Assembly: GCA_002104895.1 (NCBI GenBank)
Contig: MCFG01000574.1
Location: forward strand, 1 to 28,361
Direction: 5' to 3'
DNA: 28,361 bases
DNA from: Anaeromyces robustus
Taxonomy: Eukaryota > Neocallimastigomycota > Neocallimastigomycetes > Neocallimastigales > Neocallimastigaceae
Part shown: piece by piece, positions 10,921 through 22,566 of the stretch
Numbering within the stretch: the stretch's first letter is position 1
How the letters are laid out: every line of letters starts with the position of its first letter
Program-made: the position numbers and the translations under genes
The notes under the pieces: model-generated
Told to the model about the DNA's origin: nothing
Database searches by the model: none
The model's input: the letters and a program-made list of their open reading frames with translations, nothing else

Positions 10921-11000
10921 ACCAATATTAGCACTATTATTGGTATCATAAGTATAATAGTTGGCATTTTGATTACTGGAAGTTAGCCTTCTTCCATAAT

Positions 11001-11954
11001 CTAGTTTTTTGTAAATGATGGATTGTTTTGTTGGTATCTAAGTTGTGGGCAATATTTAATTATATGTCCAGGTTCATGACACCAGTAACATACCTTAATA
11101 TGTAAATTTTCCAAACCCCTAGTAATGTCGTCAATACTATTCGCACCATTGTTATTATTAGAGCTATTATTGGTGTTTCTTGGTAATTTTTTATTCATTT
11201 GATTCATTAAATTATTATTAATGTTATTATAATTGTTATAATTATTGTTAAAATTATTGTTTCTTTGTAGTTCATTATTTAAATTTTTATTTTTATTTGA
11301 TACATTGGTATTTAGGAACGGATTATAATTATTGTTCAATTGATTGAAATTTTGACTAGCTCTATATCCACCTATAACCGGATAATTATTTTGAATGTTA
11401 TTATTATTGTTATTAAACTTTCTACCCTTTTGGATTGGACGACTTCCCATTTTTATTTTCTCAACTTTCTCGGCGATTTTACAGGCAGCTTCAATAGTTT
11501 TGGCTTCTTCATAAGCTACCTTTTCATAAATATCAGATCTACTACGTATAGAATTTTCGTAATCATACACTGATAATTTTGCTTTGGTTTCCGTGGACAA
11601 TTGACAATAAAAATCCAGGTATCTATCGTTGAATTCTCTGATACTTTCATTGGGCATTATCAACGTAGTTTTTAATTCCCGGAATCGTTCATCTTCATTT
11701 AAATGATATCTCTCAATCAGAATGTCACGGCATTCTTCTAAGCTCAAAGTTTTATTATATTCCACTAACTTATCACTGATGATTTGGGTAGCTTCTTCTA
11801 TAGTTCCCGCTAAGATGTATTGAAATCTTTCATCTTCCGCTGTAATTTGTTCCATCTTCAGCCAGTTATTCATAAGAATGTACCATGCTTTTACATTCTT
11901 ATTACTTCCACCAATAATTGGTAGGGGGATTCTTCTTCCTTCTCTACTACTCAT
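11001..11954 (-). pseudogene. Gag of element E (Ty3-type)
   Basis: 317 residues. The first 165 or so form a helical capsid-like domain (NNWLKMEQITAEDERFQYIL, then EFNDRYLDFYCQLS), the usual retrotransposon Gag pattern. An Asn-rich middle (about residues 175-265) leads to a CCHC zinc knuckle CYWCHEPGHIIKYC near the C terminus (about 11,050-11,095), which binds RNA in relatives. The ATG at 11,954 is followed on its upstream side by T-rich leader DNA. Direction and order match the protease and pol parts of E on both sides of element A. Confidence 0.85.
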
Positions 11955-12072
11955 TTTATTTATTGAAATTTTTTTTTTTTATTTTTATTTCAATATTTAA
12001 TTTATCTATCCTTATTCTAAATTAAAATATTTTAGTATTATATATTTATTTTTATTTTATTTATTTTTATTT

Positions 12073-12116
<44 letters not shown>

Positions 12117-12924
12117 TAAGATATCTGTTTTATTTCTTAGTTCCCTATTTCATATCTAACTACATTAATTCTAACACTAAATTTATTAATAAATAGGAAA
12201 AATGGCGTATTTTCACGTTTACGCGATTTCTCCGATAACTAACTCAATTAATGAAATAAAATATTAATATTAATAACTGTACACTTATAAAACTTATTTA
12301 ACTACAACCTCACACTTCGCACCAATTTTTAATGTGAATTTCTTTATGTTGTAGCCAGTTTTTAAGTGTAATTTTGTTATTGTCAATTTATTTAATATTT
12401 TATTATTAAATTATTATAAATTATTTATTTTTTCCTAAACTAAAAATTAACAACTTTCTAGTTATTAAAAATAATAAAATTCATTATTAAATATTATTAT
12501 AAATAAATATAATAATATAACAATATAATTAAGAATATAATATAATATATAATTAATACATATATATGAATATATTAAAATACAAAGTTTAATAATTTAA
12601 AAATTATAAATAAAATATAATTTAATATATTTCATACAATATATAAATAAGAAAATATAATATATTACAATATAGATATAAATTATAATATAAAATATAA
12701 TAATATTAAATTATTATTTCAGATATAAATTTAATATTTGAATAAATAAATATTCAAATATACTAATATGTTACTACACATATTTGTTTTATATCATTAA
12801 ATTAATTTTTACTCTTTGGAAAATGAAAAAATTAATTTATTTTTAAGTCATTAAATGACTGAAATTAATTTAATTTATTTCATAAATTACTTTAGTATTG
12901 TTCCATACAATACTAATAGCCGCT
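11955..12924 (-). other. Leader and probable 5' LTR remains of element E, AT-rich
   Basis: No gene seen. A run of about 40 T lies at about 12,076-12,115. Short less AT-rich patches occur at 12,205-12,235 and 12,305-12,360. On the minus strand the second holds TGGTGCGAAGTGTG (12,310-12,323), a possible tRNA-type primer-binding site, but no LTR end could be placed next to it. From 12,400 to 12,880 the sequence is nearly pure A/T. Confidence 0.45.
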
Positions 12925-12956
12925 TCTATTTATATTTTCAAGAAAATATAAATAGA
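12925..12956 (+). promoter_or_regulatory. Perfect 15-bp palindrome containing a TATA box, upstream of rep
   Basis: TCTATTTATATTTTC (12,925-12,939) and GAAAATATAAATAGA (12,942-12,956) are exact inverted copies separated by AA. The right arm contains TATAAATA (12,947-12,954), 98 bp before the rep ATG. The core TTTTCAAGAAAA.TATAAATA recurs at about 14,359-14,378. It could be promoter, cruciform or both. Confidence 0.6.
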
Positions 12957-12958
12957 GT

Positions 12959-13008
12959 GTCTTGCGTCTTGCAAAATCCTATAACATTAATATTGGATTT
13001 TGCTAGAC
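12959..13008 (+). other. Candidate rolling-circle origin: tandem 7-mer plus stem-loop
   Basis: GTCTTGC occurs twice in tandem (12,959-12,965 and 12,966-12,972), the second copy forming the base of a stem-loop. The stem is GCAAAATCC (12,971-12,979) with GGATTTTGC (12,995-13,003), a perfect 9 bp. GTCT/AGAC (12,966-12,969 with 13,005-13,008) extends it past one mismatch. The 15-base loop ends in TAATATT, the first seven bases of the geminivirus nicking word TAATATTAC. Origins of circular Rep-encoding ssDNA viruses have this plan: short tandem iterons beside a stem-loop, close to rep. The loop is not an exact match, and AT-rich DNA makes TAATATT cheap. Confidence 0.55.
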
Positions 13009-13044
13009 TTATATTTTTAATTATTTTTTAAGGTTTTATTAATA

Positions 13045-13551
13045 ATGACAAGAGTTGATGATATTGTTTCTTCTATTTCTCGTGAAAAATTCACAAGAAG
13101 AAGTAATGAATTCGGTTTGACTTATGCTGATGCCTTTGGTACTGTTAAAGATATGGTGTTTGAGGTGTTAAGACTCACTGATATTGCTGGCACTAAACCT
13201 GATATGGTTATGCTATGTGAAGAAATCGGTGAGAACACTGGCAAACGACACTATCATTCTTATGTACATTTTCCAAAGAAAGTCACTGTTCATGAAAATT
13301 CTTTTGATCATTATGATTTACATTGTCATATTGACAGAGTAAAACGCACAAGAAACAGGAAAAGTATTATCCCAATAATTAAATATTTGACAAAAAGTGA
13401 TCCTGAACCATTAAGTACGTTTGATTGGAAACAAATTTTTAAGGATAATGAACAACCTACAAGTTCTAAGAGAGTGGTTGATTGGGTTGGGTATATTAAC
13501 GAAGACTTAGCGAATCCATCCATAATCAATCTATTAAAAACTTCATTTTGA
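13045..13551 (+). CDS. rep: CRESS-DNA-virus-type Rep, HUH endonuclease domain (endogenous)
   Basis: 168 residues with the three rolling-circle motifs in the right order. Motif I is FGLTYAD (residues 23-29), motif II is HYH within GKRHYHSYVHF (69-71, the HUH metal site), and motif III is YLTK (114-117) with Tyr114 as the candidate nicking residue. FDHYDLHCHIDRVK (87-100) sits where geminivirus Reps have their conserved segment between motifs II and III. Reps nick one DNA strand at the origin and stay joined to it through the tyrosine. The superfamily 3 helicase domain normally found downstream is not seen, so this is either a fossil reduced to its catalytic domain or a naturally short plasmid-like Rep. 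It is less AT-rich than its surroundings, as expected of acquired DNA. A single Tyr motif and no helicase argue against a Helitron. Geminivirus-like Rep insertions are known in fungal genomes. Confidence 0.8.
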   Translation: MTRVDDIVSSISREKFTRRSNEFGLTYADAFGTVKDMVFEVLRLTDIAGTKPDMVMLCEEIGENTGKRHYHSYVHFPKKVTVHENSFDHYDLHCHIDRVKRTRNRKSIIPIIKYLTKSDPEPLSTFDWKQIFKDNEQPTSSKRVVDWVGYINEDLANPSIINLLKTSF

Positions 13552-13735
13552 GTTAACGAATTGGCTAACCACTATTTTAATTGGAGTGGTTTTATTAAGA
13601 AGACTTTTAAAGATAAAGTAAGAATCCCTTACCGTTCTAACCCTGATTTTCGTTGGTTACTACCTGAATCTCTAACTTAACTTCAAGGGACGAAGTTCAC
13701 TCTTAACCCCCGAGGAATAATTAAATTAATAAATA
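13552..13735 (+). other. Less AT-rich tail of the rep island
   Basis: The composition stays closer to coding than to the flanking DNA until about 13,710 and then drops to nearly pure A/T. I recognise no domain. It may be part of the same acquired fragment. Confidence 0.35.
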
Positions 13736-14858
13736 ATAATTAATTATAATGATTGATTTTTAGGTTAAATCAAAAATAACCTAAAATTTATTAAAGATCA
13801 ATTAAAACAAGTTACCAAAAATTTACAACCAAATTAACTCAACTTCTTCTAGAAAGATATAATAAAATTTAATTTATCAAATTAAATTAATAAATATTAT
13901 TAAATAAAATTCATTACTTCGAGAAATTACTTTTAATATTAATAAAAATAATAAATTACACTTTAAAAGTAAACAGAACACAAAATGAATATTTTAGACA
14001 ATGTTTTTAATACTTTTATTAAAACAAAATAAATATTATTATTAATAATTATTATAAAATTATAAATTAAAACACTTTAATAATATAACATGACTTTAAA
14101 ATAATTCTTAATTATTCTTTATAATATAATAATAATTCTAAATTAAAAATAACAATTAATTTTATTAAAATTAATAAACAAACTTGTTTATTTTATTATT
14201 CTAAATACTTCTTTTATTAACACTTAATTATTTACTACATTCTAAATAATTCTTTTATTAATATTTTATATTTATTATTTTATTCTATTTGTTTATTTTA
14301 TTAATTATTTTATTGTAAATAATTATTCTTTTATTTCTTTTATTGTAAATAGTTTAATTTTCAAGAAAAATATAAATATCTGTAAATAATTCATGTAAAT
14401 TTTCTCTTCGCTAATTACAACATAAAATTAGTCAAATAAAAAAATTTAAACATAAGTTTAATTTTAAAAATAGTATAGTTTAATAATTTTTAAATAATAA
14501 AAATTATAATAAATTCAAGATTTATAAATAATCATTAGAATAGTTATATTCTTAATTTGAATTAATTAACTTTTAAAATTTATTTTAATAAATAAAATTA
14601 ATAAAACAATTTTAATAATAAAACAAATTCTTATTGTGTTTTTAATAAAACAATTTTTGTGTAAACGAATAATTTAGACAATTATTCATAAAGAACATAA
14701 ATTTTATCACTTTTCTTAATCATAAGAAATTAAGATAATATTCACATATGTTTCAATTGTGATAAAGAATGAACAATTAATCTTAATGAAATTAAGATTA
14801 CTAGATTCTTTGTGGCTTGTAGAACTTTCCTACATTCTATATTAAATCGAAATTTCTA
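13736..14858. other. AT-rich DNA with an LTR-like remnant
   Basis: No gene seen. TATAAATA at 14,371-14,378 lies in a context shared with the rep upstream palindrome. At 14,703-14,766 there is an inverted repeat (TTTATCAC with GTGATAAA) enclosing AATTAAGATAAT, also found near 23,833 and 24,961. These look like parts of one old LTR, without clear ends. Confidence 0.4.
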
Positions 14859-14874
14859 ATATATATTACAATAT

Positions 14875-15135
14875 AAAAATTATTAATATTAAATTATATT
14901 ATTAATATAAATATTCAATATATTACTACTAAAAATCAATATAAAAATTATTAATATCAATTTAAACATATATATTATTATTAATACAAAATATTTTATT
15001 ATTAATATCAAAACAAAAATTATTAATATCAATATAAAAATTATAAAATTATTATTACCAGCCACTTTTTATTAATATCACTTATAAAAATTATTAATAT
15101 AAATATTATTATCAATATCAAAATATATTTATTAA
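14875..15135. repeat. Degenerate AT satellite (AAAAATTATTAATATCAA-like)
   Basis: The phrase AAAAATTATTAATAT(C)AA recurs about six times with irregular spacing and drift. It looks like a decayed tandem repeat. Confidence 0.5.
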
Positions 15136-16159
15136 AGTCAATTATAATAAATAATTAAATCAATTATATTATTATTAAAACAATATATTATGAATAATAG
15201 TTATAAAATAAAACAATACTAAAAATTAGCCAAAAATTACTTTTTAACATAACCATACAATAATTAGTAATAGTCCCTACCAAATTACACCCCAAATTCA
15301 ATGAAATTATGCACTAAAATATATTATAATTATAATAATTTTATACTATATTATATTAATGAAAATTACTTTTAATTCAATTGATTATAAAAATTTATAT
15401 TAACAATACAAAACTACTTTTACAGAATTTTATTAATAATACTTAACTAAACCACCACAAAAATACTTTATAAATTTTCAGTTACTTATATTATTTTTAT
15501 AATAATAATAAATAATAAATAATTAAATAATATATAATTATTATTTATAATAATACAATAATAATTATATTAACAATTTAAAAACAATTTAAAATAATTT
15601 CTTTTATAATTCTATTAGTAATAGTTTAGTAAATTTTCTGTTAAAATTCTAAAATATTCTTTAAAATATATTAATAATTATAATAATAATAAATAGATAG
15701 TAATTAATTATTATATAATAAATATTTATAATAATTAACTTATAATTTTATTAACAATTTATATTCAATTTATTTTAGTTTTACTTAGTAATTATATTTT
15801 AAATTAGTTAGAAAATGTTAGATAGGCTTAACAAATTTTAACTTTGTAAAAAAAAAAAAAATATATAAATACGTGTAATTTTTAAAATAATTTTTGAATT
15901 AATTATTAATCTTTATCTTTTATCTTAATATTATTACTTTAATATTAAAAACTTTATAAATAAAATAAAACTTTAAACCAAATAAAAATTTGTATTAGCA
16001 AATCTTGAAGTGTTTAAAATATTTTAGTTTGTTATAATCCATTAATTAATTTTTATGAACCGTAACAATTGTGATACAATATTCCCTTAAATACACATTA
16101 TTTCTAAACCCATATTTTTAAACCTTTTATTCCATATAAACCAACACTTAATAAAACTT
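15136..16159. other. AT-rich DNA, one TATA-like remnant
   Basis: No gene seen. TATAAATACGTGTAA at 15,864-15,878 resembles the LTR promoters at 118 and 22,983 (minus strand) and may mark another decayed LTR. No matching ends were found. Confidence 0.4.
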
Positions 16160-16570
16160 CTTTATAATATTATTAATATCTTAAAACATAATAATTTTAT
16201 CTATATTAAAAACTATTCTTATATTATCAATATTTTATTAATATCTTAAAATAAATTATAAATATTTTATTAATATCAAATAAATTTTATTAATACTTTA
16301 TAATAAATATTCTTATAATAAATATTATTAATATTCTTATAATAAATTTTATCAATATTCTTATAATAAATAATTATTATTAACATTTTATATTAAATAA
16401 ATATTATTAATATTTTGTAATAAATTCTATATCCTTATTAATATTTTAAATAAATCTTATTAATATTTTATAATAAACTTTATATATATAATAAATAATA
16501 TTTTAAATAATATTTTATTAATATCTCATAATAATTATTTTATCAATATCAAATATTTTATAATACTTTA
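16160..16570. repeat. Degenerate tandem array of TATTAATATYTTATAATAAA-like units
   Basis: About fifteen loosely related units of 20-35 bp, each with TTATTAATAT or ATCAATAT followed by an A/T spacer. Unit boundaries drift, so the array is old. Confidence 0.55.
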
Positions 16571-16583
16571 TTAATATATTTTA

Positions 16584-16736
16584 TTTATATTCTTATAACA
16601 ATAATTATTAATATTTCTAATTCTAACCTTTAATAATTTTAATACTTTAATATAATTATAATAATAAATATTTATATTCTTATAACAATAATTATTAATA
16701 TTTCTAATTCTAACCTTTAATAATTTTAATACTTTA
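16584..16736. repeat. Direct duplication of 66 bp, period 87
   Basis: 16,584-16,649 and 16,671-16,736 are the same sequence by eye, from TTTATATTC to AATACTTTA, including TTTCTAATTCTAACC. The lack of drift makes this much younger than the array before it. Confidence 0.85.
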
Positions 16737-16861
16737 TTATTATAAATATTTATTATTATAATTATATTAAATATATAAATAATTATAATTAAATAATAAT
16801 ATTATCCATTCTTTTCCCTTTTTCCCTCATTCTTTCCCTCCAGCTTAAAAACCCTGGACAA

Positions 16862-17000
16862 ATACAGAAAATAAATATTCTGTATATTATTAAAATAAAA
16901 TAAAATAAATAAAATAATAAAAATTAATTATAAAATAAATGAATTATTTATAAAATGTATAATACAGAAGTTAAATGTATTTCTGTATAAAAGTATAATA
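16862..17000. repeat. Two hairpins with ATACAGAA / TTCTGTAT arms
   Basis: ATACAGAA...TTCTGTAT occurs at about 16,874-16,900 and again at about 16,962-16,990, with different loops. The second is followed by TATAAAAG. A less AT-rich patch (16,808-16,860) precedes them. The role is unknown; LTR remains are possible. Confidence 0.5.
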
Positions 17001-17438
17001 TTTATTTTTAATTTTTATTTAAAACACTAAATAGATTAATAAAATATTTAATAATTAGAATAGAAAATATTAATAAATAATAATAACAATAATAATTAAT
17101 ATTAAAATAAATCTTAGAATATAATATTTAGAATAGTGAATTATATTATAAAATAAATAATAGTAATTAGATTAATTAAATAAATAATAATAATAATAAT
17201 AGTCGAAAGACTATAATAATAAAATTCATGTATTATAAAAGGAGGATAATTTTTCTTTCTTTTATAAAAACGATCAATAATTTTGTATTTAAAAATAAGA
17301 ATAATAAATAAAGTAGAGTTAAAACAAAGTGATTATTTTATTTTTAATTTTATTGATTCCATAGTAATAATTATTTAGTATAAGTTAATTATATTTATTG
17401 TTTATGAATATACTGTTTCCTGCATCAATTGTGAGATT

Positions 17439-17445
17439 CGTTACA
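17439..17445. repeat. LTR-type terminus CGTTACA / TGTAACG
   Basis: ATTCGTTACA ends here; on the minus strand it reads TGTAACGAAT, the same as the first bases of LTR A. It is the boundary between the copia fossil and the AT-rich DNA to the left. Which side owns the terminus is unclear. Confidence 0.5.
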
Positions 17446-17694
17446 ATTATATCTTTTTGGAGGATAATGTTTATTTAAATAATTATCATTATCTCCACGT
17501 TTTACGTTTAATATTTTGAGAAGAGTTTGTTTTATTTTTGTGTTTATTTTTATTCATTTGTTCTCTTTCTCTTTTATTAATCTGTTCCTTTTTATTTAAT
17601 TCTTTTAATTTATTAATCAATTTATCATATTTATACTTACCGTTTTTAGAATCATTTATTTTATTTTTATTATTATTTTTATTACCTTTTTTAT

Positions 17695-18420
<726 letters not shown>

Positions 18421-18822
18421 ATTATTTTGATTATTAACAATTAAAGTAAGTTTCCTAATTATGTCATTTATTTTGTCATTATTATTTAAATTATTTAAAT
18501 TATTTAATTGGTTGTTTATAATTAAAATGAATTTTTGAATTAAATCATTTAATTCACCAATTTGATTCGATTTATTTGAATTATTTAAATTACTTAATTT
18601 GTTTTCATTATTTAAAATATTTAATTTATTTTCATAATTTAAATAATTTAATTTGTTTTTATTATTTGAATTATTTAAATTGTCAATTAAATTTTTTTAT
18701 TGCTTAAAATATTAATTAAACTTTCAATTGAATTTTTCTTGTCATATAAATTGTTAATTAAATTATAAGTAATTAATTCTTTTGAATTATTTAAATTATT
18801 AATTAAATTAATATTATTTAAA
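18421..18822 (-). other. Asn/Leu/Phe-biased AT-rich tract within the copia fossil
   Basis: A drifting 9-15 bp repeat (ATTATTTAAATTATTTAA and variants) with no long open frame. It is probably expanded linker sequence, not RT. Confidence 0.45.
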
Positions 18823-19776
18823 TCAATGGCTAATTTGTGCACTTTTAAAATTTTCTATATTAGGAATATTATTAATTTTGTCTGTGGATATTAAATAATT
18901 TTTATCTTCTAGATTATTATTATTATTATTATAAATATTTAAATTATTATTATTTGTATTGTCAACATTATTATTAATTGAAATAAATTCATTTGTACTT
19001 TCATTTAATTTATTGTTATTATTATTGTAAAAATTATTATTATTTTCCATGTCACAATATGGAATAAAGTTTCTAAAATTTGGAATATTAGAAGGGGCAT
19101 CTAAGTTTCCAGGTTCATCTTCATTAAATGAAACTGGTCTAGAAAGAATAACTTTATTATTAGTAATATCATATATTCTATAAGCAGTGTGGTTTGTTTC
19201 GTCATATCCTAATAATATTCCAGGTAAGGTTGTATTGGAATATTTTTCTCTAAATTGCTTAGGAACAAAGAAGTAAGCTGCACAACCAAAAATTCTATAC
19301 TTATAGTTTACCTTTTCTTTATATAAAATTTCAAAGGGTACTTTGTTATTATTACCTTTATGAGGTAGTCGATTGTGTATATAATTGGCTGTCCTTATGG
19401 CGTCTTCCCAGAACTTATGATTAAACTTTGCATCTTCTAACATGGCATTTACATTTGATATTAATGTACCATGAAGACGTTCTACTCTAACGTTCTGTTG
19501 GGGGTTGTAAGGAACTGTTGTTTGATGTATTATTCCTGTTTTGTCAAAGAAGTTATTAAAATTATTGTTAACAAACTCAGTTCCATTATCATTCTTAATG
19601 TTAATTGGTTTATTAAAATAATTCTTTACCATACTAAACCAAATAGTAAACTTATTAAAAGTTTCACCTTTATTTCTTAGAAAGTATACCCAACTATACC
19701 TTGAGTAATCGTCTAATATCGTTAAAATATATTTGTTACCATTTATGGAATAGTCTGGAATATAAACTGAATCCAT
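18823..19776 (-). pseudogene. Copia-type integrase core
   Basis: 317 residues. The D,D(35)E triad is visible: Asp22 or Asp23 in LDDYSRY, Asp63 in NDNGTEF and Glu99 in VRVERLHG, exactly 35 residues after Asp63. Downstream blocks typical of copia integrases follow: KFWEDAIRTANYIHNRLPHK (about 123-142), then FGCAAYFFVP and LPGILLGY. The C-terminal third becomes Asn-rich. It would join cDNA ends to target DNA; here it is part of a fossil. Confidence 0.9.
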
Positions 19777-19886
19777 ATGTATTAATTCAAATACATCTTT
19801 ACTTTTATTTTCAGAAAGTGGATATGGGAAATTTTTTAGTTTAGATTTAATACAGATCTTACAGTTTCTATTTATATTAATTTTCT

Positions 19887-20400
19887 TTAGTTTGTCTTTG
19901 ATTTGTCGATATTAAAGTGGCCAAGTCTTCTATGCCAGAGTCTTAGGTCTGAATCCTCTATAACTTCTTCTATGTTATAACAGGATACTTCATTGTCGAA
20001 GTTTATATTCTTATTTGAAATAATGATTTTATACACTTTTGTTTTATTTGCTTGTGAAGTAAATATTCTTTTATTTTTATTATTATATAAGGCTGGATAA
20101 TTCTTGTCTTTGTATTTATAAAATACAGTCTTATAGTTATCTTCACTTAGGTGGTTTATTGAGAGAAGACATCTTTTGAATGTAGGTATATATAGAACAT
20201 TATTTAAAATAATTTCGTGTCCATTAATATGTCCTATAAATTTACCTATCTTTTTAGAAGTTACAACGCCACCATCTGCAAAATGTATATTTATAATATG
20301 ATCTTTTATGTTGGTAAACTTATTTAGATTATTGATCATATAATATGACACACCAGAATCTAGAGTCCAAACTGTTACGTCATTTTTATAAGGATAATAA
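19887..20400 (-). pseudogene. Copia protease end and GAG-pre-integrase domain
   Basis: At the upstream end WTLDSG matches the copia protease active site (about 20,355-20,372). IHFADGG and VLYIPTFKRCLLSINHL follow, as in copia proteases. The end holds LRLWHRRLGHFN, the GAG-pre-integrase zinc-binding H..H signature. It leads into the integrase to the left. Confidence 0.85.
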
Positions 20401-20529
20401 ATATCCTTTTCTTGAATATTATCGGCAGTATAATATTATAGTTTTTGTTTTGGTACACTGCCATTACCTAAAAATTTTTCTTTTCATTAGGATTTTCCTG
20501 CTTATCTTCATCGTTATAGTTGGTTGTTA

Positions 20530-20655
20530 AGGCATTATCGTATATTTTAACCTTGGAATAATCTTCTTTAAATGTTCACAACATTCTTCCCAATCTTCTT
20601 GATAACTGATAATATTAGTTTGTTGAATGATATCATATGGGAGTGCATGTAATAG
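20530..20655 (-). pseudogene. Gag C-terminal fragment of the copia fossil
   Basis: Minus-strand coding reads HALPYDIIQQTNIISYQEDW, the kind of motif seen late in copia Gag (LLxxLPxxY). It stops at AT-rich DNA near 20,655, so the front of the element is missing. Confidence 0.6.
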
Positions 20656-21518
20656 AATTCATCCTATTATAATTTTATTTTTTATTTTATTTTATTATTA
20701 ATATTTTATATATATACTTAGTAATAAATTTTTAATAATTAATTAGTTAAAAAATTAAAATCACATGTAGAAATTTGATATAAAACTAATATGTGTAGCA
20801 ACATATAAGTATATTTAATAATAATTATTAAATATTAAATTTATATCTTTTCTTAATAATAATTATTAAAATAATTTATTATTTATATTTTTATTATATA
20901 TTAAATATTTATTCTTTATTATATTAAATTAAATAGTTCTTTTATTTTTATATAATATATAATATATTTTATTATATGTATTTTTAATATTCTCATGTAT
21001 TATTGATATTATAGTATATTAAAGTATAATCAAAGTATAGTAATAATTTATTATTATTATATAGCTAAATATATTACTATACATAATAATTCATATATTA
21101 TTATTTTAAATAACTCTTATATTATTACTATATTCTTAATATATATTCTATAATATATTAGTTTATATTCTTATATATTAGATATTAAATAACTATTTAA
21201 AATTATTAATTTTTATATTATTTTTAAATTTTTCAATTTAATAATCCTTCGTCTTGGAATTATTAGATCGGAGGTATTTTTCTGGTAATAAAATTAAATA
21301 ATTAATAAAATAAATAATAAAATATAATTATACTATTAAAAGCGACCAGTGCACATAAAAGTCCTGCATATCAAATTAAAAGTCACATGTAAAAATTTAG
21401 ATAGTTCGAGAATAATCTAGATATTATTTACTGAATTTACGGAATAATTTAAATCAAATTTTAAAATTGATTGGATTATTAAATTTATTCTATTGTATTC
21501 TATTAAAAATAAAATTAG
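20656..21518. other. AT-rich DNA with two related promoter-like patches
   Basis: No gene seen. ATCACATGTAGAAATTTGATA (about 20,760) and AGTCACATGTAAAAATTTAGATA (about 21,383) are two copies of one phrase, and less AT-rich patches occur at 21,245-21,285 and 21,340-21,365. They are probably LTR pieces. Confidence 0.35.
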
Positions 21519-21652
21519 TATAAATAAGAACGATTTTCACTGTAAAAGTGAAAATCACTAAGTTGTTATTTTAATAAAAAATTAAATTAAAAAATTAAAA
21601 TTAAAATAAAATTTAATTAATAAACACACCAACCCTTGGACTTGGTGTTACA
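21519..21652 (+). repeat. LTR 3' portion with TATA box and two hairpins
   Basis: TATAAATA (21,519-21,526) is followed by a perfect 10-bp hairpin (GATTTTCACT 21,532-21,541 with AGTGAAAATC 21,547-21,556). A start-like AGTTGTTATT follows 42-43 bases after the TATA box. A second hairpin ACACCAA...TTGGTGT leads into the end GGTGTTACA at 21,652. It matches the layout of the other LTRs here. The start of this LTR and any linked genes were not found. Confidence 0.5.
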
Positions 21653-22016
21653 GCAGAATTAGAATAAAATAAAAAATAAATAATAATTTTAAAAAAATAT
21701 ATATATCAATTAGTAATTCAGTGTTGTAACAATCCGTTACAGTGCATTGTATAAATAATTAAATTTATTTTCATTATTTATGTCTACGTGTAAAGATATT
21801 TAACGCCACAGCGTAAAATCCTTAAATGTAATTTAAGCTACTATACGTAGTAATTAAAATTACATAAAATAATTCTGTAAAATTATTGTGAAACAATAAT
21901 TTAAATCAATTAAATAAAGTTCGAAACAAAATAATTATTAAATTTTAATTTTTAATTTATAAAATTTTTCATTGTTTTTAAATTTAAAATATATAATAAA
22001 TATATTATTAATATTA
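21653..22016. other. AT-rich DNA with a back-to-back LTR terminus
   Basis: No gene seen. TGTAACAATCCGTTACA (21,725-21,741) places LTR-type termini of both orientations within 17 bp. A less AT-rich patch lies at 21,785-21,860. Confidence 0.35.
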
Positions 22017-22386
22017 GAATAATAAATAAATAATAAATGAACTCAATTGAAATTATTTAATCTTAGTTTTAATAGTTAATTTAAAATTTCTATTTTTAGA
22101 AATAATAAATTAATTTATTAATAATAAAGTTTAGTTAGATAGTCCGTAAATAAATAGAAATTAAATATAAAAAAATTAGTATAATATATAATAAATATAA
22201 TTATGAAAAAATATAAAAATACTTCAAAATTTCTTAAATTTTGAAAGGTGTAATTGTTATTAAATTTGATTATAAAATTTTAATTTTTTAAATATTAATA
22301 AAAAAAATTATTATAATAAAACAAATTTTTATTTGGATATTTTTTCTATTTTAGTGTTAGTGTTCTTTCAGTCATTGTAATCTATA
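22017..22386. repeat. Repeat R1-R2, left copy
   Basis: R1 (22,017-22,221) is an inverted copy of 27,004-27,217. R2 (22,221-22,386) is a direct copy of 26,822-26,983 and starts with a 10-bp palindrome (TTCAAAATTT/AAATTTTGAA). Both are diverged by scattered differences. No coding sequence. Confidence 0.8.
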
Positions 22387-22565
22387 TTAATCTAAACATT
22401 ACAATAACAATTACCTTACCCAAGAAAGAATATACGTTACAATAGCTACCCTCTGGAAAATAGGTTTTGGAATCTACCATTAGAACTACCAAGATAATAT
22501 CAAGGTTTCTTTTCTTTTGGGGGCTGAATTAATCATAAGTAGTATACTATATATATATATATAAA
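22387..22565 (-). other. Less AT-rich unique stretch with a TGTAACG terminus
   Basis: On the minus strand TGTAACG begins at 22,441, preceded by the purine-rich CAGAGGGTAG, which looks like a polypurine tract before an LTR. No gene is recognised. Confidence 0.35.
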
Positions 22566-22566
22566 G

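Noticed and set aside
12310-12323. A tRNA primer-binding site for element E (TGGTGCGAAGTGTG on the minus strand)
   Set aside because: I could not place an LTR end next to it or name a matching tRNA, so it is only mentioned as a possibility.
13045-13551. Rep as part of a Helitron
   Set aside because: Only one tyrosine motif of the YxxK type is present, and there is no Helitron helicase or characteristic CTRR end nearby.
16160-16570. CRISPR or regular satellite array
   Set aside because: Units and spacers vary in length and sequence, there are no constant repeats, and the host is eukaryotic.
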